From Lysobacter firmicutimachus (GTDB lineage Bacteria; Pseudomonadota; Gammaproteobacteria; Xanthomonadales; Xanthomonadaceae), in contig NZ_JBANDL010000002.1 in assembly GCF_037027445.1 (NCBI RefSeq), positions 372,001 through 436,000 on the forward strand: DNA of 64,000 nt, written 5' to 3'. Below the pieces are notes generated by a model. It made no database searches, was not told the DNA's origin, and saw nothing but the letters and a program-made list of their open reading frames with translations. Made by a program: the position numbers and the translations under genes. Positions 9,166 to 17,185 of the stretch are shown here, one piece after another (position 1 is the first letter of the stretch; the number at the start of each line of letters is the position of its first letter).

Positions 9166-9302
9166 CCGGGATTGGGGATTCGGGATTGGTTTAAAAGCGG
9201 GGATTCGAGATTTGGGATTCGGGATTAGTTTGAGGCCGGGATTCGCCACGGCCTGCGCTCTTAACCAATCCCGAATCCCCAATCCCCAATCCCCAATCCC
9301 CA
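9166..9302. repeat. GGGATT-type intergenic repeat, inverted-repeat arrangement
   Basis: Several degenerate copies of GGGATTCGGGATTGG run forward on the left (9168-9240) and their complements (CCCAATCCCCAATCC) on the right (9265-9302), so the transcript could fold into a long imperfect hairpin. A related element lies at 28606-28793. Dispersed repeats of this type are common between genes in Lysobacter and Xanthomonas. It may also serve as a terminator after the MATE gene. Confidence 0.75.
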
Positions 9303-9374
9303 CCCTTACGAATGGCGGGTGAAACCCGGCCTCGGCCCGGTTAGTCTGGGCACGTATTCATGGAGCTCGTGCAA

Positions 9375-11261
9375 ATGAACGATACCGCCCCGTCCCGCGG
9401 GCCTTTGGCCCGGCTGCTCGTCGGCGCCTGGGATGCGATGAATTTCACCCGCCGGTTGTTTTTCAACCTGGTGTTTTTCGGCGTGCTGTTGTTTTTCGCC
9501 CTGGCGGTCATGTTCGGCGGGCGGCCGGAGCCGCTGCTGGAACGCACCACCCTGGTGATCGCGCCGGAGGCCAGCCTGGTCGAGCAGTACAGCTCCGACC
9601 CGGCCTCGCGCGCGCTCGGCAAGGCCTTCGGCGACCGCAACGAGGAAGTGCAGCTGCGCGATCTGCTGCGCGCGCTGGACGCGGCCAAGGACGACAAGCG
9701 CATCGAGCGCGTGGTGCTGCGCCTGGACAAGCTGCAGGCCTCGGGCCTGGCTTCGCTGCGCGAAGTCGCCGCGGCGGTGGCGCGCCTGCGCGAGAGCAAG
9801 AAGGAAGTGATCGCCTTCTCCGAAGCCATGGACCAGAAGCAGTATCTGGTCGCGGCGCAGGCCAACCAGCTGTACCTGGACCCGATGGGCGGCATGCTGC
9901 TGGAAGGCCTCGGCCGCTATCGCCAGTACTACCGCGAAGGCCTGCAGGACAAGCTCGGCGTCGACGTGCACCTGTTCCGGGTCGGCGAGTTCAAGTCCGC
10001 GGCCGAGCCCTACATCCTCGACGCGGCCTCGGAAGAGTCCAAGACCGCCGACCTGTTCTGGATGAACGACCTGTGGTCGCGTTACCTCGGCGACGTCGCC
10101 AAGGCGCGCAAGCTCGACCCGGCCCAGCTCGCGGCCAGCATCGACGAATTGCCGCAGCGCCTGGACGCGGTCCAGGGCGACCTGGGCAAGTACGCGTTGC
10201 AGCAGAAGCTGGTCGACGGCCTCAAGACCCGCGCCGAAGTCGACGAACTGTTGGCCAAGCGCGGCGTCGCCGACGACGACGCCGAGGGCGGCTTCCGGCA
10301 GATTTCCCTCGACGCTTACGTGGCCAGCCTGGACCGCGTGATCAACCCGGCCGACCAGCGTCCGCAGGTCGCCGTGGTGGTGGCCGAGGGCGAGATCACC
10401 GGCGGCGAGCAGCCGCCGGGCACGATCGGCGGCGTCTCGACCGCAGCCCTGCTGCGAGAAGCGCGCGAGGACGAGCACGTGAAAGCGTTGGTGCTGCGGG
10501 TGGACTCGCCCGGCGGCGAAGTGTTCGCCTCCGAGCAGATCCGCCGTGAAGTGGTCGCGCTGAAGGCCGCCGGCAAGCCGGTGGTGGTGTCGATGGGCGA
10601 TCTGGCGGCGTCCGGCGGCTACTGGATCTCGATGAACGCCGACCGCATCTACGCCGATCCCTCGACCATCACCGGTTCGATCGGCATCTTCGGCATGATC
10701 CCGACCGTGCCGCGCGCGCTGGAGAAGATCGGCGTGCACACCGACGGCGTCGGCACCACCCGCCTGGCCGGTGCGTTCGACATCACCCGGCCGCTGGCGC
10801 CGGAAGTCGGCAGCGTGATCCAGAGCGTGATCAACAAGGGCTATGCCGATTTCACCGGCCGCGTCGCCGATGCGAGAAAGCGTCCGGTGACCGAGATCGA
10901 CGCGGTCGCGCGCGGCCGGGTCTGGAGCGGCGCGCAGGCCAAGGAGCGCGGCCTGGTCGACGCGCTGGGCGGTCTGTCCGATGCGATCGACGACGTCGCC
11001 AAGCGGGCCAAGCTCGGCAAGACCGGCGAATATCGGGTGCGTTATGTGGAGAAGATGCCGACCCCGTTCGAGCGCTTCTTCGCCAACTTCGCCCAGAGCC
11101 GTGCCGGCAGCGCCATGCTGGGCCAGTCGGACTTCGCCCGCGGCCTGCTGGTCAAGGCGATGCCGCAGGCGGCGGCGGACCTGCGCTTCCTGCAGAGCGC
11201 GGCGGTGCCGACCCGCGGCGTGCCGGTGAAGTCGCTGGCGTATTGCTTCTGCGAGCTGTAA
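9375..11261 (+). CDS. sppA: Signal peptide peptidase SppA, 67K type
   Basis: A membrane-bound serine protease of about 628 residues that degrades cleaved signal peptides. The length fits the long, duplicated 67K form. An N-terminal anchor (LFFNLVFFGVLLFFALAVMF) is followed by two protease-fold halves. The catalytic Lys is in GEFKSAAEPY at about residue 207 and the nucleophile Ser in GDLAASGGYWIS at about residue 413, the Lys/Ser dyad split between halves as in E. coli SppA. The ATG at 9375 is preferred over 9360 because GGAG lies 9 bases before it. Confidence 0.95.
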   Translation: MNDTAPSRGPLARLLVGAWDAMNFTRRLFFNLVFFGVLLFFALAVMFGGRPEPLLERTTLVIAPEASLVEQYSSDPASRALGKAFGDRNEEVQLRDLLRALDAAKDDKRIERVVLRLDKLQASGLASLREVAAAVARLRESKKEVIAFSEAMDQKQYLVAAQANQLYLDPMGGMLLEGLGRYRQYYREGLQDKLGVDVHLFRVGEFKSAAEPYILDAASEESKTADLFWMNDLWSRYLGDVAKARKLDPAQLAASIDELPQRLDAVQGDLGKYALQQKLVDGLKTRAEVDELLAKRGVADDDAEGGFRQISLDAYVASLDRVINPADQRPQVAVVVAEGEITGGEQPPGTIGGVSTAALLREAREDEHVKALVLRVDSPGGEVFASEQIRREVVALKAAGKPVVVSMGDLAASGGYWISMNADRIYADPSTITGSIGIFGMIPTVPRALEKIGVHTDGVGTTRLAGAFDITRPLAPEVGSVIQSVINKGYADFTGRVADARKRPVTEIDAVARGRVWSGAQAKERGLVDALGGLSDAIDDVAKRAKLGKTGEYRVRYVEKMPTPFERFFANFAQSRAGSAMLGQSDFARGLLVKAMPQAAADLRFLQSAAVPTRGVPVKSLAYCFCEL

Positions 11262-11358
11262 GCGCGCGCAGCGGCGGTCGCGGCGGCCGGGCTTCGGTCG
11301 CCGCGGCCTCTCACGACGGGTCGCTGCGGCGGCCCGTTTGCGTTATGGGGCGCCGGCC

Positions 11359-11586
11359 TCAGCCGCCGGCGGCCTCGATCGCGTCGCGCTGGCGCTGCGC
11401 GCCCTGGTCGACCGCGTCCTCGCTGCTCTTGGCCTGGTCGATCGGTTGCTGGATCGCGTCGCGCAGCTGAGTCGCCTGCGGCTCGACCGGGCGTTCCTTG
11501 TCCGGCGGTTGCGGCTTGGTGCAGCCCGCGAGCGCGCCCAGCGCGGCGACGGCGATCACGAGAGGCAAAGTCCGGCAGCGTGTCAT
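11359..11586 (-). CDS. Small lipoprotein
   Basis: A 75-residue protein with a signal peptide ending in a lipobox (AALGALAGC, Cys about residue 22), so it should be lipidated and anchored to a membrane. The remainder is a Pro-rich spacer and an amphipathic helix rich in Gln, Asp and Lys. No family recognised. It is divergent from the SDR gene, sharing an 86-base intergenic region. Confidence 0.7.
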   Translation of the reverse strand: MTRCRTLPLVIAVAALGALAGCTKPQPPDKERPVEPQATQLRDAIQQPIDQAKSSEDAVDQGAQRQRDAIEAAGG

Positions 11587-11672
11587 TGCGGCATCCTCGG
11601 TCGGCTGGCCGTTATGCTACGCCGGTCGCGCCGCGCCGGCGCGTCGATTCCGCGGCAGATCTGGAGAAGGCT

Positions 11673-12449
11673 ATGGACCCGAAACGTTGGCGCCTGGACG
11701 GACAACTGGCCCTGGTGACCGGCGGCAGCGCCGGCATCGGCCGGGCGATCGCGCGCGAACTGCTGGGCTTCGGCGCCGATGTGCTGCTGGCCGCGCGCGA
11801 CGCCACCGCCTTGGAGTCGGCGCGCGCCGAATTGGTCGAGGATTTCCCCGAACGCGACATCCACGCCTTCGTGGCCGACGTCGCCGACGACGAGCAGCGG
11901 CGCGAGCTGCTGGACTGGGTCGAGGACTTCGGCGAGGGCCTGCACATCCTGGTCAACAACGCCGGCGGCAACCTCAGCAAGCCGACCAACGACTACACCG
12001 AGGACGAGTGGCGGCAGATCTTCGAGATCAACCTGTTCTCGGCCTTCGAACTCTCGCGCTACGCGCATGCGCTGCTGACTCGGCACGCGGCCTCGAGCAT
12101 CGTCAACGTCGGCAGCGTGTCCGGCAATCTGCACGTGCGCACCGGCTCGCCCTACGGCATGAGCAAGGCGGCGATGCACCAGATGACGCGCAATCTGGCA
12201 GTGGAATGGGCCGAGGACGGAATCCGGGTCAACGCGGTCGCGCCCTGGTACATCCGCACCCGCCGCACCTCGGACAAGCTGGCCGATCCCGACTATCTGG
12301 ACGAGGTGCTGCTGCGCACGCCGCTGGGCCGGATCGGCGAGCCGGAAGAGGTGGCCGCGGCGGTGGCCTTCCTGTGCCTGCCGGCCTCGGGCTACATCAC
12401 CGGCGAATGCATCGCCGTCGACGGCGGCTTCCAACGCTACGGTTTCTGA
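11673..12449 (+). CDS. Short-chain dehydrogenase/reductase, tropinone reductase-like
   Basis: A classical SDR of about 258 residues. The NAD(P)-binding motif TGGSAGIG is near the N-terminus, NNAGG stabilises the central sheet, and the catalytic YxxxK reads YGMSK with a Ser about 13 residues earlier (GSVSG). The C-terminus ends in [13 protein letters not shown], standard for the family. ATG 11673 is chosen because GGAGAAGG lies just before it. It resembles tropinone-reductase-type SDRs in layout, but the substrate cannot be inferred. It is followed by an exported protein gene 27 bases downstream. Confidence 0.9.
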   Translation: MDPKRWRLDGQLALVTGGSAGIGRAIARELLGFGADVLLAARDATALESARAELVEDFPERDIHAFVADVADDEQRRELLDWVEDFGEGLHILVNNAGGNLSKPTNDYTEDEWRQIFEINLFSAFELSRYAHALLTRHAASSIVNVGSVSGNLHVRTGSPYGMSKAAMHQMTRNLAVEWAEDGIRVNAVAPWYIRTRRTSDKLADPDYLDEVLLRTPLGRIGEPEEVAAAVAFLCLPASGYITGECIAVDGGFQRYGF

Positions 12450-12476
12450 GCCGCGCGTCGCGCGCAAGGAGGCGGA

Positions 12477-13379
12477 GTGCGATCGATCGCATGGACGTTA
12501 TTGGCGCTGACCGGTGCGCCCCTCGCCCACGCGGGCGACGGCGCCGAGGCGGCGTTGCTCGCGCCCGCGTCGCGCACGGCGTTGTGGATCGGGGCCGACC
12601 ACGCGCAGGCGGGCGAATATCCGTTCGTGCAGGTGCTCGGCGACGCCGGTGCCGACCCGCGTGCGGCGCCCTGGCTGGGCCGCGAGTTCCGGGTCTATGC
12701 CGATGGACAGGCGCATGGCCGAGTGCGGCCGCTGCGCCGCATCGCCGTGCCGGACCTGGGTTGCAGCGAGCCGGACCGGCTGGCGTTCGCGGCCGGCGAC
12801 GCGGCGCCGGCGCTCGGCGAACGCGGTGCCTGGTTGGCCGATTTCGATCTCAATCCGGAACGGCGTCTGCAGAGCCGTCCGGCGACGGCCGCCGAGCGCG
12901 AGGAACTGCTGGCCGAACTGGTCGCGATGGCGATGCCGGGCCGGGGCGAGCGGCCGCAGCGCCTGCGCGAGGCGGTGATGCGATGGCGGCGCGATGGCGA
13001 GGCTGCTGGCGCGCGCGAACTGTGGTTGATCGCCGATGCGCGCGCGCCGCAGCGCCGCTGGGCGCTGCTGACGCTCGATGCGCAGTTCGATGCGGATGTG
13101 GGCGACGAGCGCGAACGCATCGGCGTCGTCGCGCTGTTCGCGCGCGAGGCCGCCGATCGCGGCTGGCGCCGGCGGGCCTGGATATCGACCGCGTCCTGCG
13201 CCGACTGCGACGGTATGGAACCGCGCCACACGGTGCTGGACTTCGCCGACCTCGATCGCGACGGCGCGCCCGATTTCCTGTTCGAGGTCCAGCAATACGA
13301 AAGCTGGGGCTACCGGCTGCTGCGTTCCGGCGGCGAGGGCGGGTCCTGGCAAGCGCTGGACGGCGGAGGCGGTTGCTGA
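12477..13379 (+). CDS. Exported hypothetical protein
   Basis: About 300 residues from a GTG at 12477 that follows an excellent AAGGAGG at 12466-12472. The N-terminus is a signal peptide (RSIAWTLLALTGAPLAHAG). The C-terminal third has a calcium-loop-like FADLDRDGAPDFLFEVQQYE, as in VCBS/FG-GAP-type proteins. Paired Cys in SCADCDGM could form a disulphide. No enzyme family recognised. It may share a transcript with the upstream SDR (27 bases). Confidence 0.7.
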   Translation: MRSIAWTLLALTGAPLAHAGDGAEAALLAPASRTALWIGADHAQAGEYPFVQVLGDAGADPRAAPWLGREFRVYADGQAHGRVRPLRRIAVPDLGCSEPDRLAFAAGDAAPALGERGAWLADFDLNPERRLQSRPATAAEREELLAELVAMAMPGRGERPQRLREAVMRWRRDGEAAGARELWLIADARAPQRRWALLTLDAQFDADVGDERERIGVVALFAREAADRGWRRRAWISTASCADCDGMEPRHTVLDFADLDRDGAPDFLFEVQQYESWGYRLLRSGGEGGSWQALDGGGGC

Positions 13380-13468
13380 ATCCGCGCGTTCGCGGCGCGG
13401 TCGCGACCGTTCGGCGGCGGCATCGCCACACGCGGTCGCGGCGCGAACCGCAGGCGTATACTGCGGCC

Positions 13469-13801
13469 ATGCGCCTCGCCCTGACCATCGTCGCCGCCGA
13501 CGGCGCCGAACTGCCTGCCGGCAGTTCGGTCAGCGTGCAATTGCGCGACACCTCGTTCGAGGATGCGCCGGCGCGGGTGCTCGACGAATGGGCGCAGACC
13601 GTGCCCGAGCACGCTCAGTCGCTGCCGCTGCAGGTCGAGATCGCCGACGACCTGGTCGACGCCGGCGACGCCACCTGGTGGGTGCACGTCGACAGCGACG
13701 GCGACGGCCGTCTCGGCCGCGGCGATTACGTCACCATGCAGGCCTATCCGCTGCGTCCTGGCGATGCAGCGGTGACGTTGCAGGTCAAGCGGATCGGCTG
13801 A
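13469..13801 (+). CDS. YbaY/YscW-like beta-sandwich protein
   Basis: A 110-residue protein that matches the YbaY-type domain: LPAGSSVSVQLRDTSFEDAP, then VLDEWAQTVPEHAQSLPLQVEIADDLVD, then VHVDSDGDGRLGRGDYVTMQAYPL. In E. coli this domain follows a lipobox; here the ATG at 13469 starts directly in the domain, so no signal peptide is present and the protein should stay in the cytoplasm. Its 3' end overlaps the convergent ATP-grasp gene by 17 bases. Whether it takes part in that system is unknown. Confidence 0.75.
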   Translation: MRLALTIVAADGAELPAGSSVSVQLRDTSFEDAPARVLDEWAQTVPEHAQSLPLQVEIADDLVDAGDATWWVHVDSDGDGRLGRGDYVTMQAYPLRPGDAAVTLQVKRIG

Positions 13802-14756
13802 CCCCGGCCAGCCAATCGGCCACCGCGCGCGCGATCGGCTGACCGGTGCGGTGCTCGATGAACAAGAACTCGCCGGCGGTGTTGACCTCGAAGAAGTAAT
13901 ACTCGCCGTCCGGCGTGCGGCGCAGGTCGATCGCTCCGTAGACCAGGCCCAGTTTCTGCATCAGCGCGCGCAGGCGCTCGCGCACCGGCTCGGGCAGGGC
14001 GTGTTCGCGCACCTCGGCGTCGCCGAGGTTGGGGCGGAAGTCGACCGTGCCGGCCGCGGCTGCGGCGCTGCCCGGGTCGAGCTTGATTTCGGCGGCGAAC
14101 AACTGGCCGTCGACCGCGGTGACCCGTATGTCGGCGTCGGCCGGCACGAATTCCTGGAAGATCACCGGCGCCAACCGCACCGTATCCAGGTGCGGCAGGT
14201 CGCTGTCGTCGAAGCGGCGCGTCTCGCGCCAGACCGCGTGGGTGCAGGAGAAGGTCTTGTGCACCGTGGCGCCGGGGCCGCGCGCTTCGACGAAGGCGCG
14301 AACCCGTTGCGGATCGGAGCTGATCAGGGTGCGCGGGACCTTCAGGCCGAGTTCGGCGGCGATGCGCAACTGCGCCGCCTTGCGCGAAGCTGCGTCGTCG
14401 CGGCCGGGGTCGTTCATCCAGCGCGCATCGCCGAGCAGGCGCCACAGCCCGTTCAGGGCCTCGTTCCATTCGTTGGCGGTGAACAGGTGCGCGTTGGCGT
14501 CGGTGACGCGGGACAGGTTCGGCGCCTGCGGCCGGCGCCACCATGCCGAGCGCACCCGGTCCAGGGCGTAGTGTTCGCCGCCGGCGCGGGCGTAGTCGAT
14601 GCGCGGACGCGCGCCGGCGGCGTACTCGATCGAGAGCGTGGCGCGATCGGGCAGCTCGGCCAGATCGAACAACAGCACCGGCTGGTCCATCGACTGCAAG
14701 TGTTCGACCACGCGCCGGGCGTGGATGTCCTCGTCGTGCGATATCACCAGGATCAC
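13785..14756 (-). CDS. MvdC/MvdD-type ATP-grasp ligase (graspetide-like macrocyclase)
   Basis: A 323-residue ATP-grasp enzyme of the family that makes omega-ester and omega-amide crosslinks in microviridin-type graspetides. Family signs: an N-terminal ILVISHDEDIHARRVVEHL strand-helix, the WWRRPQAP segment, the lid VHKTFSCTHAVW, IFQEFVPADADIRVTAVDG for the ATP-binding core, and a C-terminus YYFFEVNTAGEFLFIEHRTGQPIA, very characteristic of graspetide ligases. It starts with GTG at 14756 behind a strong AAGGAGG. It lies 21 bases downstream of the metalloprotease gene on the same strand, so they form an operon. No free precursor peptide gene is seen nearby; the protease repeats are the obvious candidate substrate (inference). 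Confidence 0.88.
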   Translation of the reverse strand: MILVISHDEDIHARRVVEHLQSMDQPVLLFDLAELPDRATLSIEYAAGARPRIDYARAGGEHYALDRVRSAWWRRPQAPNLSRVTDANAHLFTANEWNEALNGLWRLLGDARWMNDPGRDDAASRKAAQLRIAAELGLKVPRTLISSDPQRVRAFVEARGPGATVHKTFSCTHAVWRETRRFDDSDLPHLDTVRLAPVIFQEFVPADADIRVTAVDGQLFAAEIKLDPGSAAAAAGTVDFRPNLGDAEVREHALPEPVRERLRALMQKLGLVYGAIDLRRTPDGEYYFFEVNTAGEFLFIEHRTGQPIARAVADWLAGVSRSA

Positions 14757-14777
14757 GGCACGTCCTCCTTGCGGGTT

Positions 14778-16136
14778 TCAGCCGTTGCCGCCGGCGGATT
14801 GGGCGATCTGCGCCAGCAGCGCCGCGGTTTCGTCGTACTGGGCCTGCAACGCGGCGCGCGCGGCGTCGGCGCGGGCCAGCTCTTCGGCCAGCTGCTGCAG
14901 CTGGGCGTCGAGCGCGGCAACGGTGTCGGCGATCTCCTGCTCGCCGGCGCCGCCGTCGCCGGCCGGCAGCGCGCCCGCGCCGGTGGCGATCGCGAACGGC
15001 ACCGCGCCGCGCGCGCCGCCCGGCAGGGCCGGATTGATCACCGCGCCGCGCCCGGGCGTGGTCAGGTTCTCGGCCAGGGTCGGGCCCGGGTCGAACACGC
15101 CTTCCTTGCGCGTATCGGCGATCTGCTCCTTGACCGTGTCGCTGATGATGTCCTTGCGCAGTTCCTTGAGCGTGTCCAGCGGGGCTTCCTTGATCTTCTC
15201 CTTCAGCGTATCCAGCGGCGCTTCCTTGACCTTCTCCTTGAGCGTGTCCAGCGGCGCTTCCTTGGTCTTTTCCTTCAGCGTATCCAGCGGCGCCTCCTTG
15301 AGCGTCTCCTTGATCGTGACCAGCGGGCAGAACGAGTTGACCGCGGCGATGTCGCCGGGCGACAGGCCGTTGCGCTGGCCGATCACCGTGCCCGGCGGCA
15401 CCGCGCCGATCGGCACGATGGTGTCCAGGCCGTTGGACGAGAACGCGTTGCGCGGGTAGTGCATGATCGAGCCGTAGTCGTAGCCGCCGATGTCGTCGCC
15501 GTCGCTGATGTGCTGGTTGAAGTTGTGCTCGAAGCCGGAGGTGATGTTGGCCCATTCGATGCGCACGAACGAGTCGCGGTCCTCGCGGCTTTGCTCGTGC
15601 CACAGGCCGACCACGTGGCCGATCTCGTGGATGGTGTTGCCGAGGGTGCAGCCGGGCGCAAGGTTGACGAACTGCTGGCCGCCGCGCCGGCCGACCTGGG
15701 CCGAGCAACCGCTGCCGGGACGGAAAGTGACGTAGTCGGCTTCGCTGGTGCGCAGCACGAAACGGAAGCGCGTGTTGGCCTCCCAGTGCGCGATGGCGTC
15801 GGTGACGCGGGCTTGGTTCGGCAGCGCCGGATCGATGGTGTAGGGGATCTTGCAGCCCGGCCAGCGGAACTGCGAGCCGCTGATCGCCACCGCCATCGCC
15901 ACGCCGCCGGCGGCCTCGGCGCGCAGCATCTCGGACGTGGCTTCGACTTCCTCGACCGTGCCCAGGACGATGTCGCCTTCGAACATCGCCATGCCGTCGA
16001 TTTCGACGTATTGCACGGCCTTGGCGCGGAAGGTCTCGCCGCGGATCAGCGCGGTGCGGACCGGGCCGCCGCCGCGGAATTCGCCTTGCTTGGGCGGGCG
16101 GGTGTTGTCGTCGTCGTTGCCTTTGCGGGTGGCCAT
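14778..16136 (-). CDS. Astacin-like (M12A) metalloprotease with Lys/Glu repeat tail
   Basis: 452 residues from ATG 16136 (AGGAGAG just upstream). Residues 1-90 look like a propeptide and there is no signal peptide. The catalytic domain carries the zinc site HEIGHVVGLWHE at about 170-181 and the Met-turn SIMHYP at about 223-228, with four Cys (95, 144, 163, 270) able to form two disulphides. From about residue 273 comes a repeat zone: four 12-residue units of DTLKEKxKEAPL type followed by weaker DTVKE and DTRKE units. Then FDPGPTLAENL, a Gly/Ala-rich linker and a C-terminal coiled coil (ALDAQLQQLAEELARADAARAAL). The gene is followed by an ATP-grasp ligase, which suggests that the repeat zone is crosslinked. 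Protease assignment is firm; modification is inference. Confidence 0.88.
   Translation of the reverse strand: MATRKGNDDDNTRPPKQGEFRGGGPVRTALIRGETFRAKAVQYVEIDGMAMFEGDIVLGTVEEVEATSEMLRAEAAGGVAMAVAISGSQFRWPGCKIPYTIDPALPNQARVTDAIAHWEANTRFRFVLRTSEADYVTFRPGSGCSAQVGRRGGQQFVNLAPGCTLGNTIHEIGHVVGLWHEQSREDRDSFVRIEWANITSGFEHNFNQHISDGDDIGGYDYGSIMHYPRNAFSSNGLDTIVPIGAVPPGTVIGQRNGLSPGDIAAVNSFCPLVTIKETLKEAPLDTLKEKTKEAPLDTLKEKVKEAPLDTLKEKIKEAPLDTLKELRKDIISDTVKEQIADTRKEGVFDPGPTLAENLTTPGRGAVINPALPGGARGAVPFAIATGAGALPAGDGGAGEQEIADTVAALDAQLQQLAEELARADAARAALQAQYDETAALLAQIAQSAGGNG
15165..15308 (-). repeat. Four 36-bp tandem repeats coding the DTLKE array
   Basis: Four head-to-tail 36-base units (15165-15200, 15201-15236, 15237-15272, 15273-15308) without insertions. 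Each encodes 12 residues ending or starting at Asp-Thr-Leu-Lys-Glu, with only the residue before the second Lys varying (Thr, Val, Ile). The DNA copies are not identical: synonymous changes such as GTGTCC/GTATCC alternate, so the peptide and not the DNA appears to be conserved. Confidence 0.9.
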
Positions 16137-16522
16137 GGGCTCTCTCCTGGCGTCGCCGCGGCGCTCGGCGCGCGCGGCCGGTGCGCGAGCGCGCACGCGG
16201 CCGTCGCCGCGGGCGGCGGCGTTGGGCCGCACGCCGGCGTCCGCGCGTGCGCGCGCCGGTGTCCGGCGGATGCGGGGGGGGGGCGGAACGTGCGTGCGCC
16301 GGCTCGCGGCGCAGTCGCCGATCCGTTCGGTGCGGGATGCCGTCCCTTCGCTGGGCTGAGTCCACCGTGGCGCAGCGCGTCGTGTCCTTCGACGAGGCCG
16401 AACCGCGCTCTGATCGCCGCGGTTTCAGCTATAGCAACGCGCGCGCTCGCCGCAGTCGGACAGCGGTCACGCTAGCGGCGACGAACGGCGCGGGCGGCGT
16501 CGCGGCGCCGCCTGCGAACGGC
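16137..16522. other. Gene-free region upstream of the metalloprotease
   Basis: 386 bases without a supportable gene. It must hold the promoter of the protease and ligase operon, read leftward. A run of ten G (16274-16283) is the only striking element. No clear -35/-10 pair was found. Confidence 0.5.
16274..16283. repeat. Homopolymer run of ten G upstream of the metalloprotease
   Basis: G10 about 140 bases before the protease start. Homopolymers of this length are slippage-prone and can alter promoter spacing; here it lies in non-coding DNA, so any effect would be on expression level. Confidence 0.6.
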
Positions 16523-17185
16523 TCAGCGGCCGCAGGTGCTTTCGGTGACGATGCGCTGGATGCGCGCGACTTCGGCCTGCGAGGCGTCGCGGCTTTCGCT
16601 GCGGCCGAAGCGCAGCGCCGACTCGGCTTCGCGCAGGCGTTGTTTCCAGTTCTCGCACAGGCTCTGGTCGGGAATGCGCTGGCACTGGTCGGTCACCATC
16701 TGGCAGGCCACGCCGGCGCCGCTGGCATTGGTGCCCAGGCCGGTGGTCTGCAGCGGCGCGCAGCGCTGCGGCGGATTGCCGTCGTCGCTGAGGTAGCGGC
16801 CGTTGTCGTAGGTGCGGCATTCGAACAGCACCGGCGGCGGCAGCCGGTCGGCGTCGGCGATCGCCGGTGCCGGCGGCTTGGGCGCGGCCGGCCTGGCCAG
16901 CGGCTTGGTCACCGAGGGCAGCTGCGAGGACACCGGCGGATGCGGCGACGGGTTGGCCTGCGGAATCGGCGCCACCGGCGAGGTGATGAAGGTCGGCGGC
17001 GCCGACGAACTCGGCGCGGACTCGATCACCCGCTTCTCCTGCAGGCTGCCCTTGGGGCAGGGCGTGTCGTTCTGCACCGTCAGCTGGCCGAGCGCATCGG
17101 TGCAGCGGTAGATCGTGACCTTGCCTTGCGCGGCAACGCCGGCGCTGGCCAGCAACAGGACGGGCAGGGACCACCACACTCGCAT
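16523..17185 (-). CDS. DUF4124 domain exported protein
   Basis: A 220-residue protein with a signal peptide (SLPVLLLASAGVAAQG) followed at once by the DUF4124 motif VTIYRCTDALGQLTVQNDTPC. Pro-rich linker at about 60-118, then a Cys-containing C-terminal part (FECRTYDNGRYLSDDGNPPQRC) also found in the upstream gene. It is paralogous to that gene, whose TGA overlaps this ATG by one base, so the pair is co-translated. It probably acts in the periplasm; function unknown. Confidence 0.82.
   Translation of the reverse strand: MRVWWSLPVLLLASAGVAAQGKVTIYRCTDALGQLTVQNDTPCPKGSLQEKRVIESAPSSSAPPTFITSPVAPIPQANPSPHPPVSSQLPSVTKPLARPAAPKPPAPAIADADRLPPPVLFECRTYDNGRYLSDDGNPPQRCAPLQTTGLGTNASGAGVACQMVTDQCQRIPDQSLCENWKQRLREAESALRFGRSESRDASQAEVARIQRIVTESTCGR

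Noticed and set aside
15165-15308. Regular 36-bp repeats considered as CRISPR
   Set aside because: There are no spacers between units and they are in frame within a protein, so this is a coding tandem repeat.
13851-16475. Long plus-strand frame opposite the ATP-grasp and protease genes
   Set aside because: Shadow frame; both minus-strand genes have intact catalytic motifs.
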